The position numbers and the translations under genes were made by a program. The notes below the pieces were generated by a model. That model ran no database searches and was not told the origin of the DNA. It worked only from the letters and a program-made list of their open reading frames with translations. Positions 26,249 to 34,531 of a DNA stretch of 64,000 nucleotides are shown in pieces; position 1 is the first letter of the stretch; each line of letters starts with the position of its first letter. Source of the DNA: Chitinophaga oryziterrae (lineage in GTDB: Bacteria; Bacteroidota; Bacteroidia; Chitinophagales; Chitinophagaceae); NCBI RefSeq assembly GCF_009758125.1, contig NZ_WRXO01000007.1:186001-250000 (forward strand), read 5' to 3'.

Positions 26249-28573
26249 ATGAAATCGTTATTCAGGGTCTCAATTATCATGCTCATTTTATATGGGTGCA
26301 ACACTCATAAAAAGGATGCTGACTTTATACACTACGTAAAGCCGAATATCGGGGTAGCACATAGCCGCTGGTTTTTCTATACACCTGCTGCCAGTCCGTT
26401 CGGGATGGCTAAATTAGCGCCGTCTACTAATGGTAGTTATGGCAATGCCAGTGGATGGGAAGCCGTAGGATATGACGAACGTCATACTTCCATAGAAGGG
26501 TTCCCCAACTTCCATGAATTCCAGGTAGGAGGGATTGTCTTTGCTCCTACTGTGGGGTCCCTGCAAACTCAACCGGGTACACTGGAAAATGTTGCCGGTG
26601 GTTATCGCTCGAACTTCGATCATAAAGATGAGTTTGCGACAGCGGGATATTATTCCGTTATACTGAAAGATTATCACATAAAGGCGGAATTAACCGCTAC
26701 AGATCGTGTAGGATTTCACCGTTATACTTTTCCTGCGTCAAAAGCATCCAATATTATTTTCGATATTGGCCACAGGCAGGGCGAAAGTGGCGCTGTGGTG
26801 GATGCAGATGTAAAACTGGTAGATAGCAACCGGATTGAAGGATATGTTATTACCAGTCCCGAATATGTGAAGAAATACCAGAAAGGTGCTACCGTTAACA
26901 TGTACTTTTCTGCAGTGCTGGATAAAACACCTGCTGCTTACGGTATATTCATAGACAGCATTCCTATGGCGGGACAAAAAGAAGTAAAAGGTCCGGGTGC
27001 CGGAATGTACCTTACATTCCATACAACCGCCAATGAAGCTATTACTATTAAAGTAGGCTTGTCTTATACCTCTGTTGAAAATGCCCGCCTGAATCTCGAT
27101 ACAGAAGCCAAAGCGCTGACGTTTGACAAAGCTAAGCAACAAACCACTGATAAATGGAACGACTACCTGCACCGCATCACCGTAGAAGGTGGAACAGAAG
27201 AGGATAAGACGAAGTTCTATACCGGCTTGTTCCATGCCTTATTAGGCCGGGGATTGGCCAGTGATGTAAACGGAGCCTATCCAAAGAATGATGGCAGCAT
27301 AGGGCAGATACCATTCAATGGTGACAGACCTGCCTGTAATCACTATAACACAGATGCTATCTGGGGCGCTTACTGGAATCTTACGCAGCTTTGGTCTGTG
27401 GCATATCCTGAATATTATGCCGACTGGATACAAAGCCAGTTACTCGTTTATAAAGACGCCGGCTGGCTGGGTGATGGTATCGCCAACAGTAAATACGTAT
27501 CTGGTGTAGGTACCAACTTTACAGGGCTTGCAATAGCTGCTGCCTATAATGCCGGCATCAGAAACTTTGATGTAAACCTGGCATATGAAGCTGCACGCAA
27601 AAACGAACTGGTGGATGAAGGACGTTTGCCAGGTGCGGGCAAACTGGATGTAGGCGCGTTCGTTAAACGTGGCTTTTCTCCTTACATACCAGAGATCGAT
27701 ACAAACCAGCGGGAGCTGACCACCAAAGGTTCTGCCTTCGGAGCTTCCCATACATTGGAGTATTCCTTTAGCGCTTATGCTGTTGCCCAGTTTGCCAAAG
27801 CATTAGGTAAAACAGCAGATTATGAGCAGCTGATGAAATTGTCTAAAGGATGGAAACTGTTGTACGATTCATCTGCTAAATTCATCAGGCCTAAAGATAG
27901 CAACGGACAATTTATAACACCTTTTGATCCTGCTGCTCCCTGGATAGGGTTCCAGGAAGGCAATGCCTGGCAGTATACCTTCTTTGTACCGCACGATGTG
28001 GAAGAATTAGTAGCCGCGGTAGGGAAGGATGTATTCAATAAACGTCTTGACAGTATCTTCACCATCTCTCAGAAGAGCGTTTTCGGTGGTGGGAAAACAA
28101 TAGATGCCTTTGCAGGATTACAGGGATTATATAATCATGGTAATCAACCCAATCTTCATATCTCCTGGTTGTTTAATTTCTCGGGCAGGCCTGATCTCAC
28201 ACAGAAATGGGTACGGGCTATCTGTGATGAATTTTATGGAACAGAGGGTATACATGGATATGGTTATGGGCAGGATGAAGACCAGGGACAGCTGGGTGCC
28301 TGGTATGTAATGGCTGGTATGGGTTTATTTGATGTAAAAGGGCTGACAGCACCATCACCTTCTTTCCAGGTAGGCAGCCCTTTATTTGATAAGGTAACGA
28401 TTAATGTACCCGGAAGAAAAGCGTTTGTAATAACAACCGATAATAACTCAAAGCAGAATATATATGTTCAGTCGGCTATACTGAATGGCAAGCCGGCTTT
28501 AAGTGTTCCTTTTGCTGATCTTGTAAAAGGTGGTACCTTGGAATTGAAAATGGCAGCTACGCCCAAACGATGA
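26249..28573 (+). CDS. GH92 family alpha-mannosidase-like lipoprotein
   Basis: A 774-residue glycosidase of family GH92, which are calcium-dependent inverting alpha-mannosidases. The start at 26249 gives a lipoprotein signal with lipobox LILYGC (Cys near 17), so it acts at the cell envelope. The N-terminal beta-sandwich carries FIHYVKPNIGVAH and ASPFGMAKLAP. The catalytic (alpha/alpha)6 domain carries CNHYNTDAIWGAYWN and, near the end, GYGQDEDQGQLGAWYVMAG. The usual GN-D/E segment is written GQDEDQGQ here. There is no SusCD next to it. The YjbQ gene overlaps its last 4 bases, a sign of translational coupling. Confidence 0.92.
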   Translation: MKSLFRVSIIMLILYGCNTHKKDADFIHYVKPNIGVAHSRWFFYTPAASPFGMAKLAPSTNGSYGNASGWEAVGYDERHTSIEGFPNFHEFQVGGIVFAPTVGSLQTQPGTLENVAGGYRSNFDHKDEFATAGYYSVILKDYHIKAELTATDRVGFHRYTFPASKASNIIFDIGHRQGESGAVVDADVKLVDSNRIEGYVITSPEYVKKYQKGATVNMYFSAVLDKTPAAYGIFIDSIPMAGQKEVKGPGAGMYLTFHTTANEAITIKVGLSYTSVENARLNLDTEAKALTFDKAKQQTTDKWNDYLHRITVEGGTEEDKTKFYTGLFHALLGRGLASDVNGAYPKNDGSIGQIPFNGDRPACNHYNTDAIWGAYWNLTQLWSVAYPEYYADWIQSQLLVYKDAGWLGDGIANSKYVSGVGTNFTGLAIAAAYNAGIRNFDVNLAYEAARKNELVDEGRLPGAGKLDVGAFVKRGFSPYIPEIDTNQRELTTKGSAFGASHTLEYSFSAYAVAQFAKALGKTADYEQLMKLSKGWKLLYDSSAKFIRPKDSNGQFITPFDPAAPWIGFQEGNAWQYTFFVPHDVEELVAAVGKDVFNKRLDSIFTISQKSVFGGGKTIDAFAGLQGLYNHGNQPNLHISWLFNFSGRPDLTQKWVRAICDEFYGTEGIHGYGYGQDEDQGQLGAWYVMAGMGLFDVKGLTAPSPSFQVGSPLFDKVTINVPGRKAFVITTDNNSKQNIYVQSAILNGKPALSVPFADLVKGGTLELKMAATPKR

Positions 28574-28992
28574 AAATATACCAGGAATCATTGCAACTAA
28601 GAGAAAGAAGGCGAGGCTTCCATCTGATTACGGCGGAAGTAATGCAGGCGTTTCCTCATATCAGGGAAATGAAGACAGGCATGTGCCAGGTATTTATCCA
28701 GCATACATCTGCTTCGTTAACTATTAATGAAAATGCAGATCCTACTGTAAGGCAGGATTTTGAAATGTACTTCAGTAAAACAGTACCGGAGAATGATCCT
28801 GAGTATATACATAATGATGAAGGGCCGGATGATATGCCAGCTCATCTGAAGGCGGCTTTACTGGGTAGTTCTGTGATGATACCTGTCTGTAATGGCAGGT
28901 TTGCATTTGGTACCTGGCAGGGGATTTATCTATGTGAGCATAGGGATCATGGCGGGCCAAGGAGTCTGATTATTACTGCATGGGGAGAATGA
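28570..28992 (+). CDS. YjbQ/UPF0047 family protein
   Basis: A 140-residue protein of the YjbQ/UPF0047 family, sometimes labelled secondary thiamine-phosphate synthase because some members have weak activity of that type; the true role is unsettled. Hallmarks are FIQHTSASLTINENADP, HNDEGPDDMPAHLKAALLG and GTWQGIYLCEHRDHGGPR, with the conserved His and Glu residues thought to bind metal. Its ATG overlaps the GH92 stop codon by 4 nt (ATGA). Two strong hairpins follow. Confidence 0.92.
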   Translation: MKIYQESLQLRERRRGFHLITAEVMQAFPHIREMKTGMCQVFIQHTSASLTINENADPTVRQDFEMYFSKTVPENDPEYIHNDEGPDDMPAHLKAALLGSSVMIPVCNGRFAFGTWQGIYLCEHRDHGGPRSLIITAWGE

Positions 28993-29010
28993 TCCGGTTT
29001 GATTTTCGGG

Positions 29011-29029
29011 TGCAGGGCTTCGCCCTGCA
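29011..29029 (+). terminator. GC-rich hairpin after YjbQ
   Basis: TGCAGGGC pairs perfectly with GCCCTGCA around a TTC loop. A T tract begins 13 nt later within the next palindrome. It probably terminates the GH92-YjbQ transcript. Confidence 0.6.
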
Positions 29030-29039
29030 AAACCTCTTT

Positions 29040-29080
29040 AATTTTTTTGTGATGGTGCGAAGCACCATCACAAAAAAATT
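29040..29080. repeat. Perfect 19-bp palindrome with T/A tract arms
   Basis: AATTTTTTTGTGATGGTGC pairs perfectly with its reverse complement around a GAA loop. It lies between the convergent YjbQ and lipoprotein genes, ending 17 nt from the latter. It has the same plan as the 22301 palindrome: AAT tract, GC-rich tip and 3-nt loop. Confidence 0.85.
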
Positions 29081-29096
29081 GCTCTTTGATCTGAAT

Positions 29097-30086
29097 TTAT
29101 ATCTTCCCAAAATTACCTACCATTTCTCCGCTCGTTACTTCTTTCATAACACCGGTAGTGTGATTATATAATTTACACTTGAACTGCATTTTTGTTTTCA
29201 GATATAAGGTGCCTGTAAGATCTGTGGCATCTGCAATACTGATAATACTGAATGTACTGCCTGTCTGATCTCCAGTGCCATAATCTGTTTCCCATTCCTC
29301 ACCATTGGCGTCTGTCCACCCGATAATTATGCCATCAGCAACAGAGAAGTCTTTTGTATACGCGCGTATTCCGGGCGCGAAATACGCCTTAAAATCATCG
29401 TTTGTAGCATTCATATAATGATGCATCGTTCCGATTGTAATACCAAAGCCGGTAGTACCTGCCGGGGGATCTGATTCTCCGTAGTTGATACTGGCAGATA
29501 TGGTTACATCATCTCCGCCACCCATACCGGAGCCAGCTTCGTAGTTGTTATCCATAGTAACGGTTTGCTGATAGGTCTTACCATCAATCGTAATCTTATA
29601 ATAGTAATCCGATGTGGTACCGCCATTATTTGTATCCGCAGGCAGGACTTCCACCGTAGCGCTGCAGGTAACAGCACCAGCTTTGAATGCAAAAGCATGA
29701 AAGCCGGCAGCTATCGGAGCGCCGGCAGCTATTAATGTAAGAGGTTGGAGCCCTAAAGCCGTAAAGTTACCTGCGCCTGCAAATACGATCCCATTCACGG
29801 TGTTGGTAGACATGGTCCAGTTGCCCACTTTGGTGACATTTACAGTAACAGTGAGACTTGCACCAGCGCTCATGCTTTTACCTACCTGGTAAGTACCGAG
29901 AATAATAACATTGGAGCAATTACCACCAGTAGCTACAAGCGCAAATTCGGCAGAACCACCGGTGCTGCCTCCTGGTGTCGTTACAACAGGAGCTGTTGGT
30001 GGTTCGTAAGACTTTTCTTTATTACAGGCAGAAATAAATAACATAAGAAAAAATAGGCGGGAAAGCCATTTAAAATCACAGAACAT
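29097..30086 (-). CDS. Hypothetical lipoprotein with an Ig-like N-terminal half
   Basis: A 329-residue lipoprotein with a signal ending at LFISAC (Cys near 21). A Gly/Ser/Thr/Pro linker follows, then a beta-rich region with VTVNVTKVGNWTMSTNTVNG and LIAAGAPIAAGFHAFAFKAG that resembles Bacteroidota Ig-like modules. The C-terminal half (about 160-329) has YYYKITIDGKTYQQTVT and is rich in Asp and Gly. No enzyme motif is seen. Its function is unknown; surface exposure is likely from composition. It is monocistronic. Confidence 0.75.
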   Translation of the reverse strand: MFCDFKWLSRLFFLMLFISACNKEKSYEPPTAPVVTTPGGSTGGSAEFALVATGGNCSNVIILGTYQVGKSMSAGASLTVTVNVTKVGNWTMSTNTVNGIVFAGAGNFTALGLQPLTLIAAGAPIAAGFHAFAFKAGAVTCSATVEVLPADTNNGGTTSDYYYKITIDGKTYQQTVTMDNNYEAGSGMGGGDDVTISASINYGESDPPAGTTGFGITIGTMHHYMNATNDDFKAYFAPGIRAYTKDFSVADGIIIGWTDANGEEWETDYGTGDQTGSTFSIISIADATDLTGTLYLKTKMQFKCKLYNHTTGVMKEVTSGEMVGNFGKI

Positions 30087-30255
30087 AGTATTTTTTTATT
30101 GGTTAATTGCTACATAGTTGGCAGAGAACGGGCAAAGATAAGCAGGATTTCAACGATCTGTATGCATTAGATGTTACAGGTAAGAGAAGAATTATATTCT
30201 CCTGTTTATATGTGAACATAGTGTTAAAGGGCTTCTTCACTATCATTAAGTATAA

Positions 30256-30263
30256 TATATTTG
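30256..30263 (+). promoter_or_regulatory. TAnnTTTG -7 element for the 30282 gene
   Basis: TATATTTG ends 18 nt before the ATG at 30282. Confidence 0.5.
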
Positions 30264-30281
30264 AAGAGAACTCCTTAACCT

Positions 30282-31403
30282 ATGCGACTAAAGTACTTTA
30301 TCTTCCTGCTATCACTGACTTCCTGTGCTACAATAAAGAATAAAAGGACCTGTATTTTTAATGTAACTACCTGTGAGGATAGTACGAAGATCATTTACAA
30401 TGATAGTACTTACAGCCTACCATTAAAAATGGAACTGAAACGTTCCCGTAAGCCATTGATTTTTAGTGCAGTGAGAGATTCTGTCAGCCGGGCTTATATT
30501 ATCAATCCAATAACAGATAACCACTTCAGGTTTGGTAATATGTACTTCTTTATATACCCACCTGGTAATCCGCTGGGTTATCTGGTAGACCTTACCAATC
30601 CCCAACGCTATTATTATGGCAAGGAGCTGAATGTAGATGCAAAGAATGAGGATACCATCTTAATTCATACTAAAGGTCATGTTAAAGGGACTCCTTATCT
30701 GACATCCGCAACACCTAAACAACGGACGCCCTATTTTTCAAAAGACTTAGCGCAAAAGGGGACTTACTTCACATTGTCTGTACCTATTGCAGATCATATG
30801 CAATTGCAGCCATACGGAGAAGGAATGAAGGAGTCATGGGGTGGCTTTGGGTTTTCTCTGGGGCTTGAGCATTATTATGAAAAGAATAAAGCGATGGGGA
30901 TACGGATGGGATTAATGGTGCATAATACTTTCCCGACGTTAGCGGAGCATTTCGGTGATTATTACGCTCCTAAGGACCATGAAAACGCCTTTTCGGTTTA
31001 CCTGACCGCCTTTAAGAAGTATCATGTTAACAGAGAGGCTTTTTCCCTCGGTATCAGCAATGTAACGAACTGGTGGCAACATGATCAATCCTGGCGCGAC
31101 CCTGTTGATAGTAACCTGTATCATACACGTAACAGAGACTGGACAACCAATTCCTTTGGTTTTGAACTTGCTGCCTATCATTATTTTAATTCCGTTATAC
31201 AGCTGGGTATTATTTACAGGCCAACGATATTAACCGTTACACCTGACGTGAGGCTGATGTATCAGCATACGATCAGTTTGGATGTAGCATTCAGGTTTAA
31301 TACCCAAAAAGAGAAAAAAGAGGTAAAGAAACGCCGGCACAAACCAATGAGAGATACAGACACCGAACTGGTCCCTGTTAAAATAGAAAAGCTCTCTCAA
31401 TAA
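30282..31403 (+). CDS. Hypothetical lipoprotein with a barrel-like C-terminal region
   Basis: A 373-residue protein of unknown function. The N terminus has a lipobox-like FLLSLTSCATIKNKR. Residues 25-130 form a small beta-rich part with repeated segments such as CEDSTKIIYNDSTYSLPLKM. From about 155 onward there are alternating aromatic and polar strands, for example YFTLSVPIADHMQLQPYGEG and FGFELAAYHYFNSVIQLGI, resembling outer-membrane barrel strands. The last 30 residues are very basic (KEKKEVKKRRHKP), which is unusual for an envelope protein end. I do not recognise the family. Confidence 0.7.
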   Translation: MRLKYFIFLLSLTSCATIKNKRTCIFNVTTCEDSTKIIYNDSTYSLPLKMELKRSRKPLIFSAVRDSVSRAYIINPITDNHFRFGNMYFFIYPPGNPLGYLVDLTNPQRYYYGKELNVDAKNEDTILIHTKGHVKGTPYLTSATPKQRTPYFSKDLAQKGTYFTLSVPIADHMQLQPYGEGMKESWGGFGFSLGLEHYYEKNKAMGIRMGLMVHNTFPTLAEHFGDYYAPKDHENAFSVYLTAFKKYHVNREAFSLGISNVTNWWQHDQSWRDPVDSNLYHTRNRDWTTNSFGFELAAYHYFNSVIQLGIIYRPTILTVTPDVRLMYQHTISLDVAFRFNTQKEKKEVKKRRHKPMRDTDTELVPVKIEKLSQ

Positions 31404-31431
31404 AGCCGGCTTTTATTTGTAATTTTAAGCT

Positions 31432-32007
31432 GTGGTACATAGTAAATTACTGAATCTTATTGCCGGGCATGTGCAGATGGATCAAGCCGATGAAGGGTTT
31501 GTTACAACCTTATTCCGTCCCCTGAGTTGTGAGAAAAATACTATGCTGGAAAAAGAAGGCAAAGTGCCTGAGTTCCTGTATTTTATTAATTCCGGCTTTG
31601 TAAGGGTGTTTTACTGGGAAGATGGGAAACAGATTACCACACATATTAACTGCCCTCCGGGATTTATTACCTCCTTTAATAGTTTTATCTCCGCGAAGCC
31701 TGCTCCTGATAATGTAGAATGTGTAACAGACTGTGAGTTATTAAAAATTACTAAAGAAGACCTGGAATGGTTGTATCAGCGTAGCACCCAATGGGCCTTA
31801 TTTGGCAAAATCATCTATGAAAAATCTCTTGCGTATAATGAAACACGTACAAAAGAGATGATAGGGTTATCCGCAGAACAACGATATCTTAAATTGTTAG
31901 AAAACCAACCTGAAATTATCCGGCAGGTACCTTTACAATATATCTCCTCATATTTGGGTATAGAACCCCAGTCTTTAAGCCGTATACGAAAGAAGATAAG
32001 TTCTTAA
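31432..32007 (+). CDS. Crp/Fnr family transcriptional regulator
   Basis: A 191-residue regulator with an N-terminal cyclic-nucleotide-binding-like domain (about 20-130; FLYFINSGFVRVFYWEDGKQ) and a C-terminal winged helix (about 145-190; VPLQYISSYLGIEPQSLSRI). The start codon is GTG. The cAMP-contact Arg/Ser pocket is not evident, as in most Bacteroidota members, so the effector is unknown. It lies 58 bp upstream of the dehydrogenase gene on the same strand and probably controls it. A second Crp/Fnr regulator occurs at 59445. Confidence 0.88.
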   Translation: MVHSKLLNLIAGHVQMDQADEGFVTTLFRPLSCEKNTMLEKEGKVPEFLYFINSGFVRVFYWEDGKQITTHINCPPGFITSFNSFISAKPAPDNVECVTDCELLKITKEDLEWLYQRSTQWALFGKIIYEKSLAYNETRTKEMIGLSAEQRYLKLLENQPEIIRQVPLQYISSYLGIEPQSLSRIRKKISS

Positions 32008-32065
32008 CATTTGTTCAGCAGGAACTATTCCAGGCTACTGATCTTTGCATTGTAAAACAAACACA

Positions 32066-32833
32066 ATGAAAAGTATCAAAGGAAAGACCGTGTTAATCAC
32101 AGGTGCCTCTTCAGGAATTGGTAAGGCATTTGCTTTCGAAGCGGCAAAAAAAGGGGCGAACCTTATTTTAACTGCGCGTTCATCACAGCAACTAAATGAC
32201 ATAGCTACCCGGATAACCCGTCAGTACAATAACAAGGTACAGGTAATAGTGGCCGACCTTTCACATAAAGAAGATATTGCAAAATTTAACGGGGTAAAAA
32301 CAGACCTCCTGGTTAATAATGCAGGCATAGGGAAGTGGGCCAACTTTTTAGATGAAGCTTCTTATGAGGAAATGCTGGAGTTAAATATCAATGCACTTGT
32401 TAAACTAACACAACTGGTATTGCCGGGTATGCTGGAACGCGGGGAAGGTGGCGTAATAAACATAGCCTCCACAGGTGCATTTCAGCCTTGTCCTTATGTA
32501 GCGGTCTATTGCGCGAGTAAAGCTTTTGTATTGTCCTTTTCGGAGGCGTTGTATGGAGAGTATTACCATAGAGGGGTGACGGTAACAGCTGTTTGTCCGG
32601 GTAATACGGCGACTAACTTCCAGGTGGCTGCAAAAGCGGATACAAAGGGAATGTCTGTTGATACGGCGGAGTATGTGGCACAAAAAGGCTTGGAAGCATT
32701 TTTTAAAGGGAAGAGCTATGTGATTACGGGAAGAGTGAATTATCTGCAATCATTTTTACCCAGGTTATTACCAAGAAAGAGTATGATTAATGTGGTGTCA
32801 GGAATGATGAAAAAGAGAGTTGCTACTAATTAG
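32066..32833 (+). CDS. Short-chain dehydrogenase/reductase (SDR)
   Basis: A 255-residue classical SDR using NAD(P)H. Nucleotide-binding TGASSGIG lies near residues 14-21, LLVNNAGIG near 82, and the catalytic Tyr/Lys in YCASK near 151-155; a catalytic Ser lies in NIASTG. The ATG at 32066 is chosen because it begins right before the first beta strand. A GATCTTTG sequence (7 of 8 to the -7 consensus) lies 18 nt upstream. The substrate is unknown. It follows the Crp/Fnr regulator. Confidence 0.92.
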   Translation: MKSIKGKTVLITGASSGIGKAFAFEAAKKGANLILTARSSQQLNDIATRITRQYNNKVQVIVADLSHKEDIAKFNGVKTDLLVNNAGIGKWANFLDEASYEEMLELNINALVKLTQLVLPGMLERGEGGVINIASTGAFQPCPYVAVYCASKAFVLSFSEALYGEYYHRGVTVTAVCPGNTATNFQVAAKADTKGMSVDTAEYVAQKGLEAFFKGKSYVITGRVNYLQSFLPRLLPRKSMINVVSGMMKKRVATN

Positions 32834-32869
32834 TAGCAGCTCTGGTTCTACCCGGACAAACAGCACTGG

Positions 32870-34195
32870 TTATAGCTTTTCTGTAAAGAGCCTTTTCTTA
32901 ATTGTATATGCTATAATACCTGCTGTGGTAACTCCCGCACCTGCCAGCATCATATGTACCCCTGTAGAGATAAAGATCCCTACCCAGATAATAATAGCAA
33001 GAATGGCCGGCACCGGGAACAAAGGCATGCGCCATTTAAAGAAAGTTCTTCCTTTCTTCTTACTCAGCATAATCAGACCAACAGCCTGAGAGATAAATTG
33101 TATTAATATCCGCATAGCCAGTATGGCACTGATCACTTCTTTGATTTTGAACAGCAGGCTGAATACAAAAGCGACTGCTCCTAAAAAAAGGAGGGATACG
33201 TACGGGAAGTTTTTAGTAGGATGCAATCGCGCAAATACTTTGAAGAAGGCACCGTCCTGTGCTGCTGCATATGGTATCCTGCTGTAACCCAGGGTGGCGG
33301 AGAATACCGAAGCAAAAGCCACCCAGAGGATTAACACTGTGGCAACCGTAGCCGCAGTATGCCCGGACAATACCTGTATGAACTCACTCACAACAAATGG
33401 GCTCTTTTCTATGCGCTCCAGTGGCAGTACAGAGGCCACGCTGATATTCATACACAGGTATAATACGGTAATCCCTGCAATGGAAATGAACATACTCCGG
33501 GGAATGTTCTTTTCCGGCATCCTGATTTCTGCGCCTAAATGACAGACATTATAGTATCCCAGGTAACTGTATATAGTCTTCACACTGGAAAACCCCAGCG
33601 CTGCCGCAAAAGCATAGTTGAGTTCCAGTCCATCGTTAATATGTTTTACAGGCTCCAGGAAATGACCGTGGGTAATCCCTCCGCTGATGATCCATACCAT
33701 AGTAACCAGGACGCCTATCCATAACAGCACGCTTATCTTACCGATCGTTTCTATGTTCCTGTATAACAGGAAGATAATCAACAGCACCACCATTCCACTC
33801 ACCGCCTTTGTTTCCCAGAACCCTAATGGGAAGATATACCCTGTATATTGTGCAAAGCCTATCGCAGCAGAAGCAATCACCAGAGGAGCCTGTATCATGG
33901 TCTGCCAGACAAACAGGAAACTCATGAGTTTCCCCGTTCGTGGCCCGAAGCTCTCTTTTAAAAAGTTATAGCTGCCGCCTGCCTTTGGGAAGGTAGCACC
34001 CAGTTCACTCCATACCATAGCGTCTATGAACGAGAGGAATGCTCCGGCTATCCACGCATACAGGAAGCTGGGGCCGTGCATTGTTTCTGCTACCACACTT
34101 AATACGATGAACGGGCCGATACCCACCATGTCTGTCATGTTGATGGCGGTAGCCTGTACTAAACTTATGCGACGGGAAAGTTCTGGTTGATTCAT
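32870..34195 (-). CDS. APC family amino-acid/polyamine permease
   Basis: A 441-residue inner-membrane transporter with about 12 membrane helices. The N-terminal SLVQATAINMTDMVGIGPFI and WSELGATFPKAGGSYNFLKE are typical APC-superfamily signatures, the second covering helices 2-3. Later segments such as PFVVSEFIQVLSGHTAATVA are also family-like. The substrate, probably an amino acid, cannot be named. It is monocistronic, convergent with the SDR gene and divergent from the second SusC gene. Confidence 0.9.
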   Translation of the reverse strand: MNQPELSRRISLVQATAINMTDMVGIGPFIVLSVVAETMHGPSFLYAWIAGAFLSFIDAMVWSELGATFPKAGGSYNFLKESFGPRTGKLMSFLFVWQTMIQAPLVIASAAIGFAQYTGYIFPLGFWETKAVSGMVVLLIIFLLYRNIETIGKISVLLWIGVLVTMVWIISGGITHGHFLEPVKHINDGLELNYAFAAALGFSSVKTIYSYLGYYNVCHLGAEIRMPEKNIPRSMFISIAGITVLYLCMNISVASVLPLERIEKSPFVVSEFIQVLSGHTAATVATVLILWVAFASVFSATLGYSRIPYAAAQDGAFFKVFARLHPTKNFPYVSLLFLGAVAFVFSLLFKIKEVISAILAMRILIQFISQAVGLIMLSKKKGRTFFKWRMPLFPVPAILAIIIWVGIFISTGVHMMLAGAGVTTAGIIAYTIKKRLFTEKL

Positions 34196-34531
34196 TGCGG
34201 GAGTAAAAGTAAAAAAATATTGAATAGAAAAGATCAGGGATATTCTCCGGCGTTTTCTATCATTGTCAAAAAAGTACTATAATCTGATGGATAAAAGCAA
34301 ATCTATTTCTTTTAATTAATTGTATCTTGCTATGAGCCCACTGGAAAGTAAACGAAAGAAACAAGCCTGGCCCTCGAATAACATCTGATCGTATTTGTCA
34401 ACCTAAGAAACCCACTGTTATGACCTGAAGTAGCCCTACTTAGCCAATTTTTTATACTATATGATTAAAACAACATACGGATGCTGTTAATGGCGCCGTC
34501 ATGCATTTTTCCACCGTTTAATGAGATTACT
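34196..34531. other. 336-bp divergent intergenic region before the second SusC
   Basis: AT-rich near the permease side. It contains two short reading frames on the plus strand, 34332-34388 (18 codons) and 34461-34490 (9 codons), neither with support as a gene. I see no exact TAnnTTTG element. The promoters for the permease and SusC must lie here. Confidence 0.5.

Noticed and set aside
30107..30343. A 78-codon plus-strand frame before the 30282 gene
   Set aside because: It overlaps the better-supported lipoprotein start in another frame and includes its promoter element; no protein features are seen.
33294..33971. Plus-strand frames inside the permease region
   Set aside because: They are antisense to an APC permease with clear family motifs.
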